Source: a virus. From it: a stretch of 39,468 bases of DNA. The position numbers and the translations under genes are program-made. Under the pieces are notes generated by a model. That model made no database searches. It was not told the origin of the DNA and worked only from the letters and a program-made list of their open reading frames with translations. The DNA is taken from positions 1 to 39,468 of IMG/VR virus record IMGVR_UViG_3300027714_000045; one strand, 5' to 3'. This document shows, piece after piece, positions 32,991 through 39,468 of this stretch (the stretch's first letter is position 1; the number at the start of each line of letters is the position of its first letter).

Positions 32991-33514
32991 TGAGTCTTAC
33001 AATCGAACTACTACTACAGCAGTTAGAAGCCAGTAACATTAAGCTACCTGCACTGCTAAAGCTTTTAGACGACCTTGGTGTTAATTACATCATTGCAGGT
33101 GGCCATCCACGTGACCTATTCTTTGGTAAAGAATCACGTGATGTTGACATATTTGTGGATGATTTAGACCGCATCACGAACCAATTGGACATGATGGGTA
33201 TTGATAATCATTGGTTCGAATCCTACCTTTCAGAAGATGACGTTACACCTATCAACCGGATAAACGGTGTAACCAAGTTAGCTAATGATATCGACCTTAT
33301 TGGTATGTCAGAACAAGCAACAAGTCCACGCGACCAAGTCATTAACTATTTTGATTACAACTTTAATCAATTTATCATGATAAACGAGTCACCTACATTT
33401 ATTGGAGACAATTTTGGGACATTAACTAGAACTAGTAATGAACCGTTAACAGAACAACGTGCAGCCCATATAACAGGCAAAGCACTATTGGAGAAGTGGA
33501 AGTGTCCAGACTAA
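32990..33514 (+). CDS. Pol-beta-type nucleotidyltransferase
   Basis: The 174-residue protein has the head signature of CCA-adding/poly(A) polymerase-type nucleotidyltransferases: IIAGGHPRDLFFGKESRDVD (residues 34-53), with Gly37-Gly38, Arg41-Asp42 and metal-binding Asp51-x-Asp53. A third acidic strand, NDIDLIGM, comes at about 103-110. It has no neck/body domain, being about half the length of a cellular CCA enzyme. It could add nucleotides to RNA ends or nucleotidylate a protein. The substrate is not evident. The following phosphoesterase gene overlaps its end, suggesting joint use. Confidence 0.8.
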   Translation: MSLTIELLLQQLEASNIKLPALLKLLDDLGVNYIIAGGHPRDLFFGKESRDVDIFVDDLDRITNQLDMMGIDNHWFESYLSEDDVTPINRINGVTKLANDIDLIGMSEQATSPRDQVINYFDYNFNQFIMINESPTFIGDNFGTLTRTSNEPLTEQRAAHITGKALLEKWKCPD

Positions 33515-34497
33515 GAAAGCTATTTACCAACGACGAGGTACTGGCAGCTATTGATAGTACTAAGACAGATAAGGCAGCAGCAGCAGTTATATCTGAACTT
33601 GGTCGTGGTGATATATCAAAACAGTTGATGCGCTATTGGCGACGTCAACTACGTGAAGTAACAAAGCGGGATGGTACACCCTATCAAGGGACAACTGTAC
33701 TGGACCGTAAGATTAGAAATGACGTTGTATTACGTACTCCGGCAAAGACGGATGATGATAGAGACGAGGTGGTTAAGGTTAACAATAGACGCATTCTATG
33801 TATACCCGACCAACACGCACCGTATCACCACCCTGACGCTTTAGACTTCTTGGCAGCAGTAGCAGCTAAGATTAAGCCAACACGTGTTATCAACCTTGGT
33901 GACGAGACTGATGGACATGCTTTGTCTATGCACGACTCTGACCCCAGCTTAGATAGTGCTGGTGTTGAGTTATCTAAAGCACGTACATGGTTACAGGCAC
34001 TTGAGCGAATGTTTCCGGTGATGGATATCTGTCACAGTAACCACGGTAGCTTAATCTACCGTAGAGCTTTCAAGTCCGGTATACCTACCGAGTACATCAA
34101 GTCATATCGTGAAATCCTTTTCCCTGATGGGCAAGGGCTAGGTTGGGAATGGAAGGGTAGGCATGTTGTCACGTTACCCAACGGTGAGAAGTGCATCTTC
34201 CAGCATCAATCAGCAGGCGATACATTGAATAACGCAGCACATGAACGTTGTAGTATTGTAGAAGGCCATGAGCATGGTAAATTCGAGATACAGTACCGTT
34301 CATCAACTACTGCCTTATATTGGTCAATGATATCAGGATGCTTGATAGACCCCAAAGCCTTGGCCTTTGCCTACGGTCGGTTGTTTCCGAAGAAGCCACT
34401 ACTAGGTTGTTCAGTCATACTAGATTCGATACCACGGTTAATACCAATGGAATTGAATACTGTTGGCAGATGGACAGGTAAGTTGAATGGCTTCTAG
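33502..34497 (+). CDS. Calcineurin-like metallophosphoesterase with N-terminal helical domain
   Basis: The product is 331 residues from GTG 33502. I chose this start because GGAG lies 8 bases upstream; GTG 33496 is too close and no ATG lies nearby. Metal-ligand motifs are IPDQH (Asp103, His105), GDETDGH (Asp134), SNHG (Asn180, His181) and GHEHG (His256, His258), the order of the calcineurin/Mre11 superfamily. Residues 1-60 form a helix-turn-helix-like part (NDEVLAAIDSTKTDKAAAAV then SKQLMRYWRRQLRE) that could bind DNA. It may be a nuclease/phosphatase for DNA or RNA ends; the target is unknown. It overlaps genes on both sides. Confidence 0.85.
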   Translation: MSRLRKLFTNDEVLAAIDSTKTDKAAAAVISELGRGDISKQLMRYWRRQLREVTKRDGTPYQGTTVLDRKIRNDVVLRTPAKTDDDRDEVVKVNNRRILCIPDQHAPYHHPDALDFLAAVAAKIKPTRVINLGDETDGHALSMHDSDPSLDSAGVELSKARTWLQALERMFPVMDICHSNHGSLIYRRAFKSGIPTEYIKSYREILFPDGQGLGWEWKGRHVVTLPNGEKCIFQHQSAGDTLNNAAHERCSIVEGHEHGKFEIQYRSSTTALYWSMISGCLIDPKALAFAYGRLFPKKPLLGCSVILDSIPRLIPMELNTVGRWTGKLNGF

Positions 34498-34723
34498 TGA
34501 ATTAACCATGACACCCGATGGACTCACCGTATCACGCAATGGCATCACAATATCGAAGCCTGAGTGTATGGACGAGAACCACTGGTTCAAGTACGTAGCA
34601 CCCAGAGTGGGTAAGCTGTACTCAAGTAAAGGTGACCATGTATTCGGTGCAGACGAATTACAACCAACTCACGGTGTTGAAGAACGCGGTGAAGGTTGTG
34701 ATGGAGGCGCGTGCGCTATATAA
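34487..34723 (+). CDS. 78-residue unknown protein with Cys-containing end
   Basis: The product starts with a short beta section (MTPDGLTVSRNGITISKPE, residues about 7-25) and then WFKYVAPRVGKLYSS. It finishes in CDGGACAI. No family is recognised. It overlaps the end of the phosphoesterase gene by 11 bases, and a promoter-like sequence follows it directly, so it may be the last gene of this transcription unit. Confidence 0.6.
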   Translation: MASSELTMTPDGLTVSRNGITISKPECMDENHWFKYVAPRVGKLYSSKGDHVFGADELQPTHGVEERGEGCDGGACAI

Positions 34724-34725
34724 TT

Positions 34726-34754
34726 TTAATACGTCTTCTATGAGGGCGTATAAT
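34726..34754 (+). promoter_or_regulatory. Candidate promoter before the holin candidate
   Basis: TTAATA (34726-34731) and a perfect TATAAT (34749-34754) are 17 bases apart, fitting a sigma-70 promoter. The spacer also contains TAATACG and GAGGG in the order of a T7-class promoter, but with poor match in between, and TACGTC can pair with GGCGTA. Which polymerase would use it is open. Confidence 0.4.
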
Positions 34755-34775
34755 AAATTACATAGGAGAAGTACC

Positions 34776-35126
34776 ATGAACCCAATAGCATCATTTTTTT
34801 CAGCCATTGTGTCACCCATAACGGGTTTCCTTGGTAAGAGAAACGACAACAAAACAAGGCTCCGTACCCAACAAACACAACGTATCATGAATGCAGAAGA
34901 TAAGAACGGTGAATTAGAAACCATTCTGTCGGAAGGTATGCGATACAGTTGGAAAGACGAGTACTGGACATTCATTTTATCAATAGCCTTAATAGGCTGT
35001 TTCATACCACCAATGGCCCCACACATAGCAAACGGTTTCATAGTATTAGCGACTATGCCGGACTTCTACCAATATTGGTTAGGTGTGAGTGTATTAACAT
35101 CATTTGGATTAAGGATTAAGAAGTAG
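34776..35126 (+). CDS. Holin candidate
   Basis: The product is 116 residues from ATG 34776, with a TAGGAG ribosome site. It has an N-terminal amphipathic part, a basic linker (KRNDNKTRLRTQQTQR) and two or three hydrophobic segments (about 66-83, 88-100 and 102-113) with YSWKDEYWTF just before the first. This fits the group of phage holins with a W-K-D-E/x-Y/F segment before a pair of spans, like the gene-transfer-agent type. Holins time lysis by opening the inner membrane. No endolysin is in the window, so the pair cannot be confirmed. The basic C-terminus (RIKK) suits a cytoplasmic end. Confidence 0.6.
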   Translation: MNPIASFFSAIVSPITGFLGKRNDNKTRLRTQQTQRIMNAEDKNGELETILSEGMRYSWKDEYWTFILSIALIGCFIPPMAPHIANGFIVLATMPDFYQYWLGVSVLTSFGLRIKK

Positions 35127-35127
35127 C

Positions 35128-37461
35128 ATGAAGATATTTACGTTTGACTTAGAGACGGAGAATTACCGTTACAACAAAAGATTAGCTGGACCCTTCGACA
35201 AGCGTAACTACGTAGTGCAACTTGGATACAAATTCAATAACGGACCATGTATTGAACGTTATTGGGGAGAGTACCACAGAGACATAGTGTTACCTATTGA
35301 TATCATTAACAGCCTTGAGAAAGGTGATGTAATAAATGGGTTCAATATTAAGTTCGATTTACTATGGGTATGGCGTGAGCCTGCTTTAGTAGCAGCATTT
35401 AAACGTGGTGTCACCATATATTGTGGACAATACGCAGAGTTCTTGCTTGGCGGCATGGCTCAAGACGTACAGATGTGTTCAATGAACAACACCGCTGAAC
35501 AGTATGGTGGTGGTTGTAAGATAGATGCAGTTAAGGAAATGTGGGAGAACGGTGCTTTAACTAGTGAGATTCCACGTGGTCTATTGACTGAGTATCTAAT
35601 CGGTGATGGTGCTGAGATAGTTGGTGATGTGCAAAACACATGGCTAATAATGTTAGGCCAAATCAAACGTATGCGTGAAGATTGTCCACCAGAGTTCCGT
35701 AAGATGTTAGCCTTTCGTTTCGACGGGTTACTAGCTACGACGGAGATGGAATACAATGGCATGTATATCAACCAACAAGTTGCAGAAGATGAACGCACTA
35801 AGTTGGTCCAAGTTGTTGCTGATAGTTCAGCGGCACTTGATAACTTCATACCACTACTACCACCCGAGCTAGAATTTAGCTGGGGCAGTACACAAAAGAA
35901 ATCATGTCTAATCTTCGGTGGCTCAGTGAGCTACGGTAAGTGGACATTAACTCCCGACGAAAATGGTAATACTGTATATGTGCAGAAAGATGAAGCACAA
36001 CCAATATTCAACATATTCGGAGTAACAAACCCAATCGCACCATCAGATTGTATCTTGGCCGGTACTATATATATTGTAGAAGTATCAGAGTCATGTAATG
36101 GATTCGAACATAATGGTAAGTTCTATATTACACAAGAGATATACAAGTCTGGTAAAAACAAAGGTCTAGGGAAATTTAAGAATGTCAAAGTCAACGACTG
36201 TACCAAGCCGAAAGGTAGTATTAAGCCTCATATCTTTACTTTTGATGGTTACACTAAGCCTAACCCAAAGTGGGTGGGCAAGTCCACCGACGCAAAAGGT
36301 GGCCCTCTCTACTCAACTGACGCGGAGACAATATCACAACTCGCAAAACGAGGCGTCCCGTTTACTGACGCGCTTACTCAGTACACAAAAAGTGCTAAAG
36401 ACCTAAGTACATACTACTGGGTTGAAGATAATAAAGGTGCACGTAAGGGTATGTTAACGTTGCTTGGTGAAGATTCAATCATACACCACCAGCTTAACCA
36501 CACCAGTACGGTCACTGCTCGAATGAGTAGTAGCAATCCCAACTTACAGAACATACCACGTGGTGATACATCTAATGTAAAGAAGATGTTTACATCACGA
36601 TTCGGTGAAGAAGGTAAGCTTGCTGAGATTGATTACTCTCAACTTGAGGTTGTGATACAAGGTATGCTTACGGGCGACCCACAACTATGTGAAGATTTAA
36701 GAAACCGTGTAGACTTTCATTGTAAACGTCTATCCAAGAAACTAGACGAGCCATATGAGTATGTGCTTCGTAAATGTAAGGTAGAACATGATGCAACATA
36801 TATGGCAGGTAGGACAGGAGCAAAGGAGTTTAGCTTTCAACGTGCCTATGGCGCAGGAGTACCAGCTATTGTTGAATCTACAGGAATGTCAAAGAATGAT
36901 GTTGAGTTACTCATTCAAGCAGAGGAAACTCTCTATCCGACAGTCAAAACGTTTGACGAGTTACTCGCAGTCCATATCAATGATAATGCAAGACGTACTG
37001 ACCAAAAACTGTTCCATAACGGAATTGCGTTTACTCAGAAAATGTCTACTTGGAATAGTCCTACTGGTACTATATACAAGTGGAAAGAATCAATCACCCC
37101 AGATTTCTTGCATAAGAAAGGTAAGTACACAGGTTTCTCACCTACTGAAAGAAAGAACTACCCAATGCAGGGAGAAGGCGGCTTTGTGATGCAGACCATG
37201 TTAGGTCTTGTATGGAGATACTTTGTAGCCAACGATGGTTTCGATGGATTAGTATTATTAATAAACACAGTACATGACTGTTTGTTACTAGACGGTAAGA
37301 ACGACGAGTTACTAGCACCTGTACGCAAAGCAGTACACGCTATACTTGAGACAGTACCAGAAGTATTCAATGCAGCATACCCAAATTTAAACGTAACAGT
37401 ACCATTCCCAGCAGAGACTGAGGTTGGTTCTGATTTATTCACTATGACAGTACAACATTAG
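35128..37461 (+). CDS. DNA polymerase I-type replicase (T7 gp5-like)
   Basis: The 777-residue enzyme replicates the phage DNA. The 3'-5' proofreading domain is intact, with FDLETE (Asp7, Glu9) and GFNIKFDLLW. Polymerase motifs are LAEIDYSQLE with Asp502 (motif A), RTGAKEFSFQRAYGAG with Arg562, Lys566 and Tyr574-Gly575 (motif B) and VHDCLLL with Asp717 (motif C). RMSSSNPNLQNIPRG near 470 is the usual template-binding region. It is longer than T7 gp5 (704), mainly by residues 280-400 in the region before motif A. The residue before the NLQNIPRG is normal. It follows the holin candidate by one base. Confidence 0.95.
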   Translation: MKIFTFDLETENYRYNKRLAGPFDKRNYVVQLGYKFNNGPCIERYWGEYHRDIVLPIDIINSLEKGDVINGFNIKFDLLWVWREPALVAAFKRGVTIYCGQYAEFLLGGMAQDVQMCSMNNTAEQYGGGCKIDAVKEMWENGALTSEIPRGLLTEYLIGDGAEIVGDVQNTWLIMLGQIKRMREDCPPEFRKMLAFRFDGLLATTEMEYNGMYINQQVAEDERTKLVQVVADSSAALDNFIPLLPPELEFSWGSTQKKSCLIFGGSVSYGKWTLTPDENGNTVYVQKDEAQPIFNIFGVTNPIAPSDCILAGTIYIVEVSESCNGFEHNGKFYITQEIYKSGKNKGLGKFKNVKVNDCTKPKGSIKPHIFTFDGYTKPNPKWVGKSTDAKGGPLYSTDAETISQLAKRGVPFTDALTQYTKSAKDLSTYYWVEDNKGARKGMLTLLGEDSIIHHQLNHTSTVTARMSSSNPNLQNIPRGDTSNVKKMFTSRFGEEGKLAEIDYSQLEVVIQGMLTGDPQLCEDLRNRVDFHCKRLSKKLDEPYEYVLRKCKVEHDATYMAGRTGAKEFSFQRAYGAGVPAIVESTGMSKNDVELLIQAEETLYPTVKTFDELLAVHINDNARRTDQKLFHNGIAFTQKMSTWNSPTGTIYKWKESITPDFLHKKGKYTGFSPTERKNYPMQGEGGFVMQTMLGLVWRYFVANDGFDGLVLLINTVHDCLLLDGKNDELLAPVRKAVHAILETVPEVFNAAYPNLNVTVPFPAETEVGSDLFTMTVQH

Positions 37462-37471
37462 GAACAAAGTA

Positions 37472-38338
37472 ATGGAAGAAGAAATTAAAGTACCAGTATT
37501 AGATTTCGCTGCAATATCAGCAGCAGCCGTAGAATCAGATAACACATCAGTTGATTCCTCGGGTGATTTCAAACGCCCTGTACCAGTTGCAGGTGCTACA
37601 CTTGGCCGTGTACGAGAGTATCTTGAGCTAGGTAAATTTAACCCAGATGCAACAGGTATTGCTAAAGGTTACAGTGCGTCACAGAAGGGCTACTTAGTTA
37701 TTGAGCTACTTCATAAGCGTCACATGTACGAAATGGGAGATAAGCTTGTACCACATGAAGTTAAGATTTACTTCAATAAGGGTATTAAAGCCACATCCAA
37801 CTATAAGAAGTTATTCAAGCAACTTAATGCAGCTACAGGTGGTTCAGCTAAGACGTTCGTTGATTTACTCAACAAGCCATTCAAAGCACGTGTGACATTG
37901 AATGTTGTAGGGGCTGGCACACCAGCAGAAAAGACTTATGCTAACCTTGACAACTATGAAGCACCTTGTCGTGAAAATGATGATGGTGACATGGTTGATG
38001 TTAATGTTCCAGAGCTAGTCGGTAAGCAGCGTTTATTCCTTTGGGAAAACAAAACTGTTTCTGACGACATGATTCGTGCTATGTGGGCATCTATCCAAAA
38101 CGATGGTACATACACCAAGAATGCTGGTAAAGATAATGAGACTACAGAGTCACTTAACTTTGACCAAATGCGTATCATGGAGAACACACAGTGGGAAGGT
38201 TCACACACACAGTCACTCTTCCATGTTGAAGATATTGACTTGGGTGATGCACCAGCAGTTCCACTTGACACCACAGAACGTGATGCAGAGGCTAACGATG
38301 GTATGCCAAGTATCACTGATGGTGAACCTAACTTTTAG
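37472..38338 (+). CDS. Single-stranded DNA-binding protein candidate (T7 gp2.5-like role)
   Basis: The 288-residue protein lies 10 bases after the DNA polymerase gene. It has a mixed beta core (residues 65-185, with SQKGYLVIELLHKRHMYEMG, HEVKIYFNKG and FKARVTLNVVGAG) and an acidic, flexible C-terminal end (about 250-288) finishing in DGEPNF. An OB-like core with an acidic tail ending in phenylalanine is the layout of T7 gp2.5, whose tail contacts polymerase and helicase. I do not see the family signature directly, so the call is by layout, size and position. A terminator follows, which fits strong expression. Confidence 0.6.
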   Translation: MEEEIKVPVLDFAAISAAAVESDNTSVDSSGDFKRPVPVAGATLGRVREYLELGKFNPDATGIAKGYSASQKGYLVIELLHKRHMYEMGDKLVPHEVKIYFNKGIKATSNYKKLFKQLNAATGGSAKTFVDLLNKPFKARVTLNVVGAGTPAEKTYANLDNYEAPCRENDDGDMVDVNVPELVGKQRLFLWENKTVSDDMIRAMWASIQNDGTYTKNAGKDNETTESLNFDQMRIMENTQWEGSHTQSLFHVEDIDLGDAPAVPLDTTERDAEANDGMPSITDGEPNF

Positions 38339-38345
38339 TAATGAT

Positions 38346-38369
38346 GGTGGTCTTCGGACCACCTTTAAT
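38346..38369 (+). terminator. Intrinsic terminator after the ssDNA-binding protein candidate
   Basis: GGTGGTC (38346-38352) pairs perfectly with GACCACC (38357-38363) around a TTCG tetraloop, followed by TTTAATTT. C(UUCG)G loops are very stable. The U-run is broken by AA, so some read-through into the exonuclease gene is likely. Confidence 0.85.
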
Positions 38370-38380
38370 TTGAGGGTAGT

Positions 38381-39400
38381 ATGTTAGACGTAAAAGCAAT
38401 AGCAGCACAAGTAGCAACAGGTGCGGAAGAAGTAATCATTAACAAAGTAGTACCTAACCGTGTCTTACAGTACGACGCTGATTTTGCGTGTTATGAATGT
38501 GCTTGGTTAGATAAAACAATTGGGGAGAATATTCAATCTCTCAAGAGCCATATTAGAGTCAAGAGACTTCTAGTTGGAGCCAAATTCGTCAACAACCATA
38601 TCACAGTCGGTATGAAGGGTGGTCGCACACAGATGGCGACAGTTAAACCGTACCAAGAGAAACGGTCAGAAGGAAATTTAGAACGCAGAGAACGTGCGGG
38701 GATATTACGTAATTTCCTAGCAAGTTACAAAACAGATATAGTTAGTCCGGTAGTTAATATGCTACAAGAGGCTGATGATTCATTGACACAGATGCAAGAA
38801 GCTCGTATAGCTGAATTTGGTTTAGAAAGCTCAGTAATTATGTCAGGTGATAAAGATTTATGGATGGCAATGGGTTGGCACGCAGACCCCAAAGATGGAC
38901 GTATGTACCTCGTAGACGGGTATGGTCACACAGAGTATAGAGATGTAGGCAATGTAACACCAAAGCTCGTAGGCGAAGGTACAAGCTGGTTTTGGCATCA
39001 AATGCTTATGGGTGATGGAGTCGATACGATAGCTGGATTACCTACTTTATCCGGTGCATTGATGAACCGGTATTTACCAACCAAGAAACTTAACCCTAAA
39101 CGCAAACCTGCGCCATGTGGTGAGGCTAAAGCAGTTGCGATACTCGATGGTGTCACTAATGATATCGAAGCCGGTAAACGTGTACTAGAGGCTTATACAG
39201 CACTGTACTCATTTAATGCAAAAGAGATGATGGTTGAACAAGCATTCCTACTATGGATGCGTAGAACATCTGACGTTGCTGACTGTGTTATATTCTTGAA
39301 CTCAGTAGGTATCAAGTGCCAATTTAGCCCAACACAAAAGAAAGCCTTAGCTAAGTTCAAAGAACTAGCTATTATTCAATTACAACAAAGTGACTTATGA
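38381..39400 (+). CDS. 5'-3' exonuclease (T7 gp6-like, FEN family)
   Basis: The 339-residue exonuclease removes primers and degrades host DNA. It has the acidic motifs of the 5'-nuclease family in order: LQYDADFACY with Asp32 and Asp34, the arch-like YQEKRS region near 88, QEADDSLTQMQ with Glu130, Asp132 and Asp133, SGDKDLWM with Asp157 and Asp159, and LMGDGVDTIAGLP with Asp212 and Asp215 at the helix-hairpin-helix entry. T7 gp6 is about 300 residues. GAGG precedes ATG by 6 bases. The end overlaps the next start (ATGA). Confidence 0.9.
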   Translation: MLDVKAIAAQVATGAEEVIINKVVPNRVLQYDADFACYECAWLDKTIGENIQSLKSHIRVKRLLVGAKFVNNHITVGMKGGRTQMATVKPYQEKRSEGNLERRERAGILRNFLASYKTDIVSPVVNMLQEADDSLTQMQEARIAEFGLESSVIMSGDKDLWMAMGWHADPKDGRMYLVDGYGHTEYRDVGNVTPKLVGEGTSWFWHQMLMGDGVDTIAGLPTLSGALMNRYLPTKKLNPKRKPAPCGEAKAVAILDGVTNDIEAGKRVLEAYTALYSFNAKEMMVEQAFLLWMRRTSDVADCVIFLNSVGIKCQFSPTQKKALAKFKELAIIQLQQSDL

Positions 39401-39468
39401 CCAACACAGTAGAAGATTTAGAACGATATAGAGGGGTAGGAGCAGCAGCACTACTCACTCTACTTATC
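39397..39468 (+). CDS. Start of a gene cut by the window edge
   Basis: ATG overlaps the exonuclease stop (ATGA) and the frame is open for 24 codons to the right edge, beginning MTNTVEDLERYRGVGAAALL. In T7-like replication blocks the gene after the exonuclease often encodes an endonuclease or small replication protein, but the fragment is too short to tell. Confidence 0.6.
   Translation, partial: MTNTVEDLERYRGVGAAALLTLLI

Noticed and set aside
34728-34750. T7-class phage promoter (TAATACG ... GAGGG)
   Set aside because: Only the two ends match, the middle is one base short and different, and no second good copy was found. A sigma-70 reading fits at least as well.
1-39468. CRISPR arrays, insertion sequences, integrase or attachment sites
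   Set aside because: None seen; repeats are limited to two-copy tandem units and hairpins, and no lysogeny gene is present.

Overview
The window reads as most of the genome of a virulent, short-tailed (podovirus) phage of the T7 supergroup. Evidence for this is a single-subunit T7-type RNA polymerase, a T7-type DNA polymerase A with proofreading domain, a primase and a replicative helicase, a gp6-type 5' exonuclease, and the T7 morphogenesis order (scaffold, capsid, tail tubes A and B, three internal/ejection proteins, tail fibre, lysis candidate, small and large terminase). All genes are on the + strand. I see no integrase, repressor, tRNA or CRISPR array. Base composition is moderately AT-rich. 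The host cannot be read from the sequence; a marine gammaproteobacterium is a guess from general resemblance only.

Layout. 1-24191 is the late region: scaffold tail, capsid, terminator, tail tubular proteins A and B, gp14-, gp15- and gp16-like ejection proteins (the last is 2250 residues), terminator, a 1498-residue tail fibre/spike, a membrane coiled-coil protein, TerS, two beta-rich proteins, TerL and three small unknown genes. 24192-24617 is a 426-base gap with a terminator, a plausible host promoter and short repeats. Because early genes follow it directly, it is where a T7-like chromosome would have its ends. 24618-28073 holds four small early genes and the RNA polymerase. 28074-30132 is a run of very small genes, several of them single-span membrane peptides, plus a 334-base gap that looks like a structured RNA. 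30205-39468 is the replication block: primase, helicase, DUF3310 protein, nucleotidyltransferase, metallophosphoesterase, holin candidate, DNA polymerase, ssDNA-binding protein candidate, 5' exonuclease, and the start of another gene. Portal protein, endolysin and endonuclease are not in the window. On a circular map they would lie between its end and its start, so the contig is probably permuted relative to the packaged DNA.

How it works together. Host polymerase probably starts at the gap, producing the small takeover proteins and the phage polymerase. That enzyme then transcribes replication and late genes. Intrinsic terminators lie after the capsid, before the tail fibre, after the ssDNA-binding protein gene and in the gap. 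Several other gene junctions carry 9-13-bp hairpins without U-tracts, which look like RNA processing sites.

Most interesting: (1) the giant ejection protein begins with what looks like a staphylococcal-nuclease-type domain instead of the lytic transglycosylase of T7 gp16; (2) the tail fibre has four Ig-like domains spliced into its beta-helix plus a LamG-like domain; (3) a nucleotidyltransferase gene overlaps a phosphoesterase gene; (4) the structured 334-base non-coding block; (5) a compact RNA polymerase; (6) a recurrent family of junction hairpins.
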